A DNA stretch of 64,000 nt, from the NCBI RefSeq assembly GCF_905171765.1, contig NC_053392.1, positions 338,799,010 to 338,863,009 on the forward strand, written 5' to 3'. A program made the translations under genes and the position numbers. The DNA comes from Bufo bufo. Taxonomy: Eukaryota; Chordata; Amphibia; Anura; Bufonidae. Below are positions 22,161-32,847 of the stretch, one piece after another. The stretch's first letter is position 1. The number at the start of each line of letters is the position of its first letter. The notes beneath the pieces were generated by a model. The model saw only the letters and a program-made list of their open reading frames with translations, was not told the DNA's origin and searched no databases.

Positions 22161-22937
22161 ACTCCTTTACATATAACAATCTTCATCGTGTTGGCAGGCC
22201 TCTATGTCCTTTCAGAAGGTTTTATTACACCTAGTTATATCAGTTCAGATTGAAGCAAGACAGTTACATGATCATTTACGTAATTATTCAGGGTGAAGCA
22301 CTTTGAACCCCAGTCATTGGCTGGTTACCATGTCTGTAATCACTAATCATATCCAAAAAAGATAAAGTCACTGTTAATCTATGCCATTTTCACTGGCTTT
22401 TCTAAAGCAGATTTGCTGAGCGTAGCTGGCAATACTTCATGTGTCCTTTGCTTATATAACTGAACATCTGGGTGTCTGAAAACGGCAATACAATATTCAG
22501 CCATGTGGAAATGCTCAAAGGATAAAGTGAGTACATACAGAGATGTAGCTAGGGCAGTTTCATAAATGTTATGTACAGTAAAGGGGGGTTATCCCATGAG
22601 TAAGATAAAAAATTTAAACCAGACAATCATTTAGTACACGACAGTCTCTTTCTAACAAAGCAAGAACCAGCCCTATACCTCACATTGGTCCAGAGATCTC
22701 CCCATTCATTGCTCCAATTGTTCTGCTAGATTTCTATCAAGCTGGCAGCTCAGGGGGCGTGCGCTCTCTCAGGTGGAGTGCCATCTAGAAGGATGGAACT
22801 GAGCATGTATGGCAGCCTCAGTGAGCTGGACAGAGACTTTAGAAAAAGTGCAAACAGCAGGTGGCGCTCTACAGATAGATTTCAGTGAATAACTCAGAGG
22901 CTATGTGTGTATGTATATGTATACGGGTGAGCCCCCC
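22161..22937. other. Intronic sequence, no gene seen
   Basis: Mostly single-copy-looking intron. 22740-22880 (GGGGGCGTGCGCTCTCTCAGG, CAGCAGGTGGCGCTC) resembles an old dispersed frog repeat; no terminal structure found. Confidence 0.4.
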
Positions 22938-22938
22938 A

Positions 22939-24975
22939 GCTGTTGAGGATCCTCCTTCAGGCGTATGACAGCGCACCTACAGGAGGCAGATACCGCCCGG
23001 ATAACTGGACAAATGTGTCCAGTTGCAGGCACATCAAAAGGCAGAGGATCAAAGGGGATCCTCAGTGTTGTGACTATGGACAAAAAACTCTGGCACTGCA
23101 TCGGGCAGTGCCAGAGATGTGCTTCACATCAAAGGCAGAAGATCAAAGAGATCCTCTGCCTGGTGTGCCTCTGGACTGCCAAGCACCTCTGGTGCTGTAA
23201 TTCACAGCATCAGAGGTGTGTGGCCACTTCAAATGCAAGAGGATCAAAGCGATCCTCCATCTGGAAGTGTCGGGTGCAGCGACATATCACCGTACCAGCT
23301 CTTGTGCACTGTCTGCGGTGCACCAACCTGGCGGTGGAGCGCTTCTCAGTTGAGCCAAGCAGCCCCTCGAGGAAGCAAGAATTATCCCCAGGACGACTAG
23401 CTAAGAAGCGGGAATCATCCCCTGGAACAGCCAACCCCTCAATACAATGAGCATTGGCTGTGTGAGATGGGGAAACAGCTCTCCTTGTCTGAACAGGGTT
23501 TGTGTGATTAAATTAAATGTTCTGGACTGACATTTTTCTGTTTGGCCACAAGATGCCTCTGTTTCCTAAAACAGCTACAGACTGCACATATATCTCCATA
23601 TTCATGAGAGAGGTGGGCATTGCACAAGGTCTGGAGAGGAAGAGAAAGGCAGAACAGCCATCTTAGAGGGAGGTGAAGCTAAGGAGCTGTGTGAGCAGAG
23701 AGTCTGACGGCATCCAGGTGTGAGAGCAACCCTCAGATACCAGAGCTGCAGCTGAGTGTAGCTGATCGTGTCCAAGACCCCGATCCTGTCCAGAGGAAGA
23801 AAGATTGCGGCCAGGAACGCTGATGAGAGCAGAGGAACAAAGCAACATACACTGCGGTACCGCATGCTTGTTGGAGAGATGTTTGTTCTGTTCAGAGTCA
23901 CCAGCGGATGCAAAGCAGAAGCGGGTCGGTAAGATCATGCACGCACCTAATGACAGTGTAGGCGCCTAGAGACAGAGACCAGGCTTGTAGTTAGTTAGTT
24001 AGGATTTCTGTTTGTGTCAGGCCACAAGTGTTACTACTGTTCATTTCAAAGACTTCATAACTTAAAGCGACATTTTACATTGAGGAGCTGATAAAATTCT
24101 CACTAACTCAAGCCAGGTTGGCGTTTTCTTGCTCAGGAGGAATACTCAGGCATGTGCTACAAGACCAGTTCTGGGAGGGGGAATACTGTAGAACCTGTTA
24201 GGATTGTAAGCTGTTCTGCTGCACCGCAGGATAGCCCATAACACACACCCATACAGTGGTTCTTGTTTTTAGGGTAATAACAGGTTAGTTGTGCCCGCCA
24301 GCAGGTAAATTACTTCACTTTTCTCCTTCATCCATCGGAGGGCTCCGTGCTGTGCAGCACAAGGTTCTCAGCCTTCGGGCTGGGTGTATGTAAATTTATT
24401 GTATGTTCTCAGCATTTGCGGTTGTGTTTATTGCCACATTTAAGTAAAATTCTGTTTTGGCAAAAGCTGGTGTTGGGGTTGCTTTCCTGGTTCGCAACTT
24501 CACTGTATCCTGGGGAGCCCATCCCGGTACATGGCTTACAACTGGCTAAGTACCCCTGAACCCCTGTATTACACCCATGCCATATTAACCCCTGCATTAT
24601 ATCCCCCCTCCCACCTCATTAACCCTTGATATTACCCCTGCATTATATCCCCCCTGCCACATCATTAACCCTTGCATAACCCCTGCAATGTCCATATATC
24701 CCACTGCCACCAATACTGTATTAACCCTTCCCCTGCCAGTCCCCGTGCAATAGACCCTATAACCCTCTACCTGCCATCTCCCTGCATTGCCCATATTTAC
24801 CCATTCATTAATCCTTTGTACCCCCCTCAGGGACAGCTTGGAGATAGGTGGGGAGGGAGCTTCTAATATATGTGTGCGTGTGCTTAGATAGGTATTTTGG
24901 GTGGAATAATTAGAGGGTATTGTGTAGTGTATTTAGTGTTATTGTAGTCTGTTGTATTGTTTATACATGTGTGTA
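22939..24975 (+). mobile_element. Diverged ~2-kb LTR, related to the LTR at 2666
   Basis: It begins TGTTGAGGATCC, like TGTTGAGGAACGG of the young LTR. About 1.6 kb later comes the same kind of TTAACCCCTGCATTATATCCCCCC C-rich stretch followed by GGGACAGCTTGGAGATAGG and GTGTAGTGTATTTAGTG, which parallel 3831-4090 and 4380-4450. Length to the break (~2.04 kb) equals the young LTR. Three imperfect ~95-bp units with GGATCAAAG.GATCCTC lie at 23030-23250. The right end is cut by the Tc1-like element at 24978. No interior is present. Confidence 0.45.
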
Positions 24976-26023
24976 TACCCTCACCTAAAGAATTATTAGG
25001 AACACCATACTAATACGCGTTGGACCCCCTTTTGCCTTCAGAACTGCCTTAATTCTACGTGGCATTGATTCAACAAGGTGCTGATAGCATTCTTTAGAAA
25101 TGTTGGCCCATATTGATAGGATAGCATCTTGCAGTTGATGGAGATTTGAGGGATGCACATCCAGGGCACGAAGCTCCCGTTCCACCACATCCCAAAGATG
25201 CTCTATTGGGTTGAGATCTGGTGACTGTGGGGGCTATTTTAGTACAGTGAACTCATTGTCATGTTCAAGAAAACAATTTGAAATGATTCGAGCTTTGTGA
25301 CATGGTGCATTATCCTGCTGGAAGTAGCCATCAGAGGATGGATACATGTTCTCATTCTGTTTACACCAAATTCGGACTCTACCATTTGAATGTCTCAACA
25401 GAAATCGAGACTCATCAGACCAGGCAACATTTTTCCAGTCTTCAACAGTCCAATTTTGGTGAGCTCGTGCAAATTGTAGTCTCTTTTTCCTATTTGTAGT
25501 GGAGATGAGTGGTACCCGGTGGGGTCTTCTGCTGTTGTAGCCCATCCGCCTCAAGGTTGTGCGTGTTGTGGCTTCACAAATGCTTTGCTGCATACCTCGG
25601 TTGTAATGAGTGGTTATTTCAGTCAACGTTGCTCTTCTATCAGCTTGAATCAGTCGGCCCATTCTCCTCTGACCTCTAGCATCCACAAGGCATTTTTGCC
25701 CACAGGACTGCCGCATACTGGATGTTTTTCCCTTTTCACACCATTCTTTGTAAACCCTAGAAATGGTTGTGCGTGAAAATCCCAGTAACTGAGCAGATTG
25801 TGAAATACTCAGACCGGCCCGTCTGGCACCAACAATCATGCCACGCTCAAAATTGCTTAAATCACCTTTCTTTCCCATTCTGACATTCAGTTTGGAGTTC
25901 AGGAGATTGTCTTGACCAGGAGCATCCCCCTAAATGTATTGAAGCAACTGCCATGTGATTGGTTGACTAGATAATTGCATTAATGAGAAATAGAACAGGT
26001 GTTCCTAATAATTCTTTAGGTGA

Positions 26024-26028
<5 letters not shown>
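24976..26028 (-). mobile_element. Tc1-like transposon, DD36E group, internally deleted
   Basis: 24978-26026 (1,049 bp) is flanked by TA. Inverted ends are CCCTCACCTAAAGAATTATTAGGAACACC / GGTGTTCCTAATAATTCTTTAGGTGAGTG, about 28 bp long with no IR/DR inner copy. It is shorter than the usual ~1.3-1.6 kb because part of the transposase gene is missing. A TA microsatellite follows directly. Confidence 0.9.
24985..25878 (-). pseudogene. Defective DD36E Tc1-like transposase
   Basis: The frame starts MGKKGDLSNFERGMIVGARR at 25878 and has the HTH region (RTTISRVYKEW) and the first catalytic Asp (VAWSDESRFLL). After residue ~190 it jumps from KQNENMYPS straight to SDGYFQQDNAPCHKAR, where other Tc1 transposases have some 55-60 residues including a GGG.VMVWG motif; the deletion keeps the frame. 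A TAG (25234-25236) replaces the Trp before [14 protein letters not shown]. Second Asp to Glu spacing is 36 residues, which fits the DD36E ('Incomer'-type) group. It would be inactive on both counts. Confidence 0.85.
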
Positions 26029-26069
<41 letters not shown>

Positions 26070-26071
26070 AC

Positions 26072-26104
<33 letters not shown>

Positions 26105-26116
26105 CACACACACACA
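26028..26116. repeat. TA/CA/CATA microsatellite
   Basis: (TA)n for about 30 bp, then CACATACACACATACATACATA... and (CA)n. It starts exactly at the TA target of the DD36E element, consistent with insertion into a TA repeat. Confidence 0.95.
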
Positions 26117-26172
26117 GGTAAAACTCAAAAAATTTGAATATTGTGCAAAGTTCATATAGTTTCACCTTTTAA
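26117..26172. mobile_element. Left fragment of a Tc1/mariner-type MITE, split by TTAA elements
   Basis: GTAAAACTCAAAAAATTTGAATATTGTGC is the terminal repeat also seen at 63304 and, inverted, at 31365-31394. It is interrupted at its TTAA (26169-26172); the rest resumes at 31088. Confidence 0.6.
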
Positions 26173-29100
26173 CCACCTCAGCCCCCAGTGCTTAAACACC
26201 CTGAAAGACCAGGCCACTTTTTACACTTCTGACCTACACTACTTTCACCATTTATTGCTCGGTCATGCAACTTACCACCCAAATGAATTTTACCTCCTTT
26301 TCTTCTCACTAATAGAGCTTTCATTTGGTGGTATTTCATTGCTGCTGACATTTTTACTTTTTTTGTTATTAATCGAAATTTAACGATTTTTTTGCAAAAA
26401 AATGACATTTTTCACTTTCAGTTGTAAAATTTTGCAAAAAAAATGACATCCATATATAAATTTTGCTCTAAATTTATTGTTCTACATGTCTTTGATAAAA
26501 AAAAAATGTTTGGGTAAAAAAAAAATGGTTTGGGTAAAAGTTATAGCGTTTACAAACTATGGTACAAAAATGTGAATTTCCGCTTTTTGAAGCAGCTCTG
26601 ACTTTCTGAGCACCTGTCATGTTTCCTGAGGTTCTACAATGCCCAGACAGTACAAACACCCCACAAATGACCCTATTTCTGAAAGTAGACACCCTAAGGT
26701 ATTCGCTGATGGGCATAGTGAGTTCATAGAACTTTTTATTTTTTGTCACAAGTTAGCGGAAAATGATGATTTTTTATTTTTATTTTTTTTTTCTTACAAA
26801 GTCTCATATTCCACTAACTTGTGACAAAAAATAAAAACTTCCATGAACTCACTATGCCCATCAGCGAATACCTTGGGGTCTATTCTTTCCAAAATGGGGT
26901 CACTTGTGGGGTAGGTATAATGCCCTGGTATTTTAGGGGCCCAAATGTGTGGTAAGGAGTTTGAAATCAAATTCTGTAAAAAATGACGAGTGAAATCCGA
27001 AAGGTGCTCTTTGGAATATGGGCCCCTTTGCCCACCTAGGCTGCAAAAAAGTGTCACACATCTGGTATCTCCGTACTCAGGAGAAGGTGGGGAATGTGTT
27101 TTGGGGTGTCATTTTACATATACCCATGCTGGGTGAGATAAATATCTTGGTCAAATGCCAACTTTGTATAAAAAAATGGGAAAAGTTGTCTTTTGCCAAG
27201 ATATTTCTCTCACCCAGCATGGGTATATGTAAAAAGACACCCCAAAACACATTCCCCAACTTCTCCTGAATACGGAGATACCAGATGTGTGACACTTTTT
27301 TGCAGCCTAGGTGGGCAAAGGGGCCCATATTCCAAAGAGCACCTTTCGGATTTCACTCGTCATTTTTTACAGAATTTGATTTCAAACTCCTTACCACACA
27401 TTTGGGCCCCTAGAATGCCAGGGCAGTATAACTACCCCACAAGTGACCCCATTTTGGAAAGAAGAGACCCCAAGGTATTCGCTGATGGGCATAGTGAGTT
27501 CATGGAAGTTTTTATTTTTTGTCACAAGTTAGTGGAATATGAGACTTTGTATGAAAAAAAAAAAAAAAAAAAAAATCATCATTTTCCACTAACTTGTGAC
27601 AAAAAATAAAAAATTCTAGGAACTCGCCATGCCCCTCACGGAATACCTTGGGGTGTCTTCTTTCCAAAATGGGGTCACTTGTGGGGTAGTTATACTGCCC
27701 TGGCATTTTCCAGGGGCCCTAATGTGTGGTAAGTAGGTAAATGACCAGTGAAATCCGAAAGGTGCTCTTTGGAATATGGGCCCCTTTGCCCACCTAGGCT
27801 GCAAAAAAGTGTCACACATCTGGTATCTCCGTACTCGGGAGAAGTTGGGGAATGTGTTTTGGGGTGTCTTTTTACATATACCCATGCTGGGTGAGAGAAA
27901 TATCTTGGCAAAAGACAACTTTTCCCATTTTTTTATACAAAGTTGGCATTTGACCAAGATATTTATCTCACCCAGCATGGGTATATGTAAAATGACACCC
28001 CAAAACACATTCCCCAACTTCTCCTGAGTACGGCGATACCAGATGTGTGACACTTTTTTGCAGCCTAGATGCGCAAAGGGGCCCAAATTCCTTTTAGGAG
28101 GGCATTTTTAGACATTTGGATACCAGACTTCTTCTCACGCTTTGGGGCCCCTAGAATGCCAGGGCAGTATAAATACCCCACATGTGACCCCATTTTGGAA
28201 AGAAGACACCCCAAGGTATTCAATGAGGGGCATGGCGAGTTCATAGAAATTTTTTTTTTTTGGCACAAGTTAGCGGAAATTGATATTTTTTATTTTTTTC
28301 TCACAAAGTCTCCCGTTCCGCTAACTTGGGACAAAAATTTCAATCTTTCATGGACTCAATATGCCCCTCACTGAATACCTGGGGGTGTCTTCTTTCCGAA
28401 ATGGGGTCACATGTGGGGTATTTATACTGCCCTGGCATTCTAGGGGCCCTAAAGCGTGAGAAGAAGTCTGGAATATAAATGTCTAAAAAATTTTACGCAT
28501 TTGGATTCCGTGAGGGGTATGGTGAGTTCATGTGAGATTTAATTTTTTGTCACAAGTTAGTGGAATATGAGACTTTGTAAGAAAAAAAAAAAATAATTCC
28601 GCTAACTTGGGCCAAAAAAATGTCTGAATGGAGCCTTACAGGGGGGTGATCAATGACAGGGGGGTTGATCAATGACAGGGGGGTGATCAATGACAGGGGG
28701 GTGATCAATGACAGGGGGGGTGATCAATGACAGGGGGGGTGATCAATGACAGGGGTGGTGATCAATGACAGGGGGGTGATCAGGGAGTCTATATGGGGTG
28801 ATAACCACAGTCATTGATCACGCCCGTGTAAGGCTTCATTCAGACGTCCGGATGCGTTTTGCGGATCCGATCCATCTATCAGTGGATCCGTAAAAATCAT
28901 GCGGACGTCTGAATGGAGCTTTACAGGGGGGTGATCAATGACAGGGGGGTAATCAATGACAGGGGGGTGATCAGGGAGTCTATATGGGGTGATCACCACA
29001 GTCATTGATCATGCCCCTGTAAGGCTTCATTCAGACGTCCGGATGCGTTTTGCGGATCCGATCCATCTATCAGTGGATCCGTAAAAATCATGCGGACGTC

Positions 29101-30328
29101 TGAATGGAGCTTTACAGGGGGGTGATCAATGACAGGGGGGTAATCAATGACAGGGGGGTGATCAGGGAGTCTATATGGGGTGATCACCACAGTCATTGAT
29201 CATGCCCCTGTAAGGCTTCATTCAGACGTCCGGATGCGTTTTGCGGATCCGATCCATCTATCAGTGGATCCGTAAAAATCATGCGGACGTCTGAATGGAG
29301 CTTTACAGGGGGGTAATCAATGACAGGGGGGTGATCAATGACAGGGGGGTGATCAGGGAGTCTATATGGGGTGATAACCACAGTCATTGATCATGCCCCT
29401 GTAAGGCTTCATTCAGACGTCCGGATGCGTTTTGCGGATCCGATCCATCTATCAGTGGATCCGTAAAAATCATGCGGACATCTGAATGGAGCTTTACAGG
29501 GGGGTGATCAGGGAGTCTATATGGGGTGATCACCACAGTCATTGATCATGCCCCTGTAAGGCTTCATTCAGACGTCCGGATGCGTTTTGCGGATCCGATC
29601 CATCTATCAGTGGATCCGTAAAAATCATGCGGACGTCTGAATGGAGCTTTACAGGGGGGTAATCAATGACAGGGGGGTGATCAATGACAGGGGGGTGATC
29701 AGGGAGTCTATATGGGGTGATAACCACAGTCATTGATCATGCCCCTGTAAGGCTTCATTCAGACGTCCGGATGCGTTTTGCGGATCCGATCCATCTATCA
29801 GTGGATCCGTAAAAATCATGCGGACATCTGAATGGAGCTTTACAGGGGGTTGATCAATGACAGGGGGGTAATCAATGACAGGGGGGTGATCAGGGAGTCT
29901 ATATGGGGTGATCAGGGGTGATCAGGGGCTAATAAGGGGTTAATAAGTGACGGGGGGGGGGTGTAGTGTAGTGTAGTGGTGCTTGGTGGGACTTTACTGA
30001 GCTACCTGTGTCCTCTGGTGGTCGATCCAAACAAATGGGACCACCAGAGGACCAGGTAGCAGGTATATTAGACGCTGTTATCAAAACAGCGTCTAATATA
30101 CCTGTTAGGGGTTAAAAAAAACACATCTCCAGCCTGCCAGCGAACGATCGCCGCTGGCAGGCTGGAGATCAACTCTCTTACCTTCCGTTCCTGTGAGCGC
30201 GCGCGCCTGTGTGCGCGCGTTCACAGGAAATCTCGCGTCTCGCGAGAGGACGCGTATATGCGTCCAGGAGGAATGAATCAACCACCTCCAGGACGCGTCT
30301 GTGCGTACAGCGGTCCGGAGGTGGTTAA
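26169..30328 (-). mobile_element. Large TTAA element, copy A (4.2 kb, apparently complete)
   Basis: Bounded by TTAA at 26169 and 30325. Left end TTAACCACCTCAGCCCCCAG; right end GGTCCGGAGGTGGTTAA, so the ends match over ~11 bp. From the right it mirrors copy B: GC-rich block, the three hairpins (30125-30169; 30061-30103; 30009-30051), C/G-run, GATCA-repeat/minisatellite array (28630-29930), then A/T-rich blocks in alternating orientation (26600-28620) in which ~430-bp segments recur as inverted copies. The left ~430 bp (CCCCCAGTGCTTAAACACCC) is distinct. No ORF with any domain. TTAA target suggests piggyBac- or Kolobok-type mobilisation in trans; I do not recognise the family. Confidence 0.7.
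28630..29940. repeat. 191-bp minisatellite within copy A
   Basis: Six head-to-tail units begin AGGCTTCATTCAGACGTCCGG at 28831, 29022, 29213, 29404, 29559 and 29750. The spacing is 191 bp except one of 155 bp, which lacks two 18-bp GGGGGGTGATCAATGACA sub-units. Each unit combines a ~95-bp hairpin (CATTCAGACGTCC...GGACGTCTGAATG) with GATCAATGACAGGGG sub-repeats and GGGAGTCTATATGGGGTGAT. 28640-28780 has seven further sub-repeats. Confidence 0.93.
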
Positions 30329-31087
30329 AGGGCTTCTGTCACCCCAACCCCCAATTTTCAGTTTTTGACTTATTATATTTGTTAATGTAAGCAGATTCCA
30401 TATATGCCCCTCTTAACTCGGGCTGTGCAGTAATTACAGTAAAAAACATACTTTTATTATATGTAAATTTCTTCACTACCAGCAAGTTGGGCGGACTTGC
30501 TGGTAGCCGCCGCATCCTCTGTTTGACAGGGCCAGCGAGCGCTCTCCTCCTCTCGCTGGCCCTGCCTGCAGCCTCAAATCCTGCGCCTGCGCCGTACTGG
30601 TCGTCATTCGGCGCAGGTGCTCTGAGAGAAGGACGACCGCTCCTTCCTCAGTGCACCTGCGCTGATGACGTCAGCCCTACACCCGGAAGAGAAGACCTCT
30701 CTTCTGGGTGTAGGGCTGACGTCATCAGCGCAGGTGCACTGAGGAAGGATCGGCCAAGCGAGCGTCCTCTCAGAGCGCCTGCGCCGAATGACGACCGGTA
30801 CGGCGCGGGATTTGAGGCTGCAGGCAGGGCCAGCGAGAGGAGGAGAGCGCTCGCTGGCCCTGTCAATCAAGTGGAGGAGGGGGCGTTTTTTCAAACAGAG
30901 GATGCGGCGGCTACCAGCAAGTCCGCCCAACTTGCTGGTAGTGAAGAAATTTACATATAATAAAAGTACGTTTTTTACTGTAATTACTGCACAGCCCGAG
31001 GTAAGAGGGGCATATATGGAATCTGCTTACATTAACAAATATAATAAGTCAAAAACTGAAAATTGGGGGGTGACAGAAGCCCTTTAA
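30325..31087. mobile_element. TTAA-flanked foldback MITE ('ttaaagggcttctgtcacccc')
   Basis: TTAA at 30325-30328 and 31084-31087. Inverted arms of more than 300 bp begin AGGGCTTCTGTCACCCC and include GACTTATTATATTTGTTAATG and GCGCCTGCGCCG. It is a foldback of 763 bp with CpG-rich centre. A 547-bp relative lies at 48715-49261. It abuts copy A, sharing one TTAA. Open frames here are palindrome artefacts. Confidence 0.85.
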
Positions 31088-31394
31088 GTTGCATTACTGA
31101 AATAACATATTTGATAGACTTATTACATGCAAAGCAAGATATTTCAAGCCTTTATTTGTTATAATTTGGATGATTATGGCTTACAGCTTATGAAACCCCA
31201 AAGTCACAATTTTGAGGTGCCCTTTGCTCAGGGGGTATGGATTAATTAGCTGACTAGAGGGTGACACTTTGAGCCTAGAATATTGAACCTTTTCACAAAA
31301 TTCAAATTTTAAGCTGCATTAATGCAATTCCTTTTAATTTGCATTACTGAAATAAATGGACTTTTGCACGATATTCAAATTTTTCGAGTTTCAC
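31088..31394. mobile_element. Right part of the split Tc1/mariner-type MITE
   Basis: It starts GTTGCATTACTGAAATAAC and ends CACGATATTCAAATTTTTCGAGTTTCAC, the inverted counterpart of 26117. It includes the family's subterminal GCAAGATATTTCAAGCCTTTATTTGTTATAATTTGG. Together with 26117-26168 it forms one ~350-bp element opened by two later insertions. Confidence 0.6.
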
Positions 31395-31629
31395 ACACAT
31401 GATATATATATCAAGCAAAAAATTCCACAGCAGCACTAGTCCAATAGCACGGGGGCAAAATCCTCCCAGCCGCAGGCTTAACGGCTAATGGATAGGTATA
31501 TGTTCAAAAGATGAGGCAGCATTCCAAAGGTAAAGTGAAAAACGATGGACCCTTTTTTGACCCCTCTGCAACGTTTCAACCGCTCAATGCAGTCTTTATC
31601 AAGCATACAAAATGTGTGCTACAAGTGGG

Positions 31630-31822
31630 AGGCACATATGCAAACTGTTGTAATTCCTACACCGTTCACCTGATTTGGATGTAAATACCCTCAAATTAAA
31701 GCTGACAGTCTGCAGTTAAAGCACATCTTGTTTGTTTTATATCAAATCCATTGTGGTGGTGTATAGAGCCAAAAATGTTAGAATTGTGTCAATGTCCCAA
31801 TATTTATGGACCTGAGTGTAGC
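31630..31822. mobile_element. Solo Tc1 terminal repeat fragment
   Basis: From AGGCACATATGCAAACTGTTG through CACCGTTCACCTGATTTGG to CCCAATATTTATGGACCTGAGTG, followed by TA. This is the ~190-bp long terminal repeat of a widespread vertebrate Tc1 element whose outer end reads (C)AGTCAGGTCCATAAATATTGGG. No transposase is attached. 31400-31629 holds another diverged repeat (GCAACGTTTCAACCGCTCAATG). Confidence 0.65.
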
Positions 31823-32847
31823 TACAAACACATTGCAGTAAATATCCTGCACTGATCCAGAGATACAGCCTTTACACAGCTTCTATCAGAATAAGGGGAT
31901 GAAGATCAAATTTATCAAACTACCTTCTGGTCAACACCTGCACTACATCAATTATGGTACTTTACACAGTGACTGACTCTGCATATGACCTTTGCTTCAA
32001 AATATTTCAAGATTTGTGTATTAAGAAGTTTGTTGTGCAACAACTATGTCCATGTACCCACAAAGTGTTCCAGTGTACTTGATTGTTGAAGGCATTGTCC
32101 CAGGATAAGAATTTACCACCTATCCACAGCGTATGTCCCATCAGTGGGGTTACAACCATTGAGTCGCAGTCAAGCATGTGCACTACAGCTTCACTCTAAG
32201 TCTATAGGACAGCTGAAGATAGCAGTCCGACAGAGTTTAAACTCAGCGGCAGTGTACTTGCTTGACTGCCGCCCTATTCACAGGACCCCTTTTTTCATGA
32301 TCAGTGAAAGTCCAAAGTGATCAATCCCCACCAATCAGACACATCCTGCAAATATCTGATATGTTGTCATTAAAATTTAGTCAAAATTAACAATCATTAA
32401 ATTATGAATGCAATACTCAGGATTAGTAGGAGGCATCGCAGTTGGATAGCCACAGATCAGTGTTTTAGGACATACCTAATGACAAGTCATAAAACACTAT
32501 GTCAGGAAAACCTCTTTAGTCCATCACTCCCCCCCAAGCACTATTTAGTGCAGTAGTACATGAATAGTAGTGCTGACACTGAATCCAAATCATGAATTAA
32601 TGTTGATCCAACGGGAAACTGTTGATGCAGTTTTGAATGTGGATTTAGCAGAGGAAAACTATGGTTTTCCGCTGCTGAATCAGTGGCAGATGTTAGCCAT
32701 GTGAATATACCCTCAAGTAATTTCTGTGGTGGTGTCCTAGATTTAAAATTTCAGACACTTAGCCTTGGAACAAACAAAAAGTGGTGTAACAGTATTTTGT
32801 CCATCCCTGGGTTAAGAAATGTACCACATTTTCATAGTACAGAGAAG
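31823..32847. other. Intronic sequence, no gene seen
   Basis: A/T-rich intron with no recognisable coding segment or full repeat structure; open frames are short and overlapping. Confidence 0.5.

Noticed and set aside
22939..23460. 161-codon plus-strand frame with Cys/His residues (CFTSK, CLVCLW) suggesting zinc fingers
   Set aside because: The cysteines fall in imperfect ~95-bp DNA repeats within a probable LTR; no consistent zinc-finger spacing.
28811..29733. Four identical 64-codon open frames on the minus strand
   Set aside because: They are the translation of the 191-bp minisatellite, whose period is not a multiple of 3 between units, and have no coding signature.
28630..29940. CRISPR-like array
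   Set aside because: Units are contiguous tandem repeats without unique spacers, and the genome is vertebrate.
30487..31087. 157-codon GC-rich open frame in the foldback MITE, with matching minus-strand frames
   Set aside because: Mirror-image translations of a palindrome, also seen at 48853-49261.
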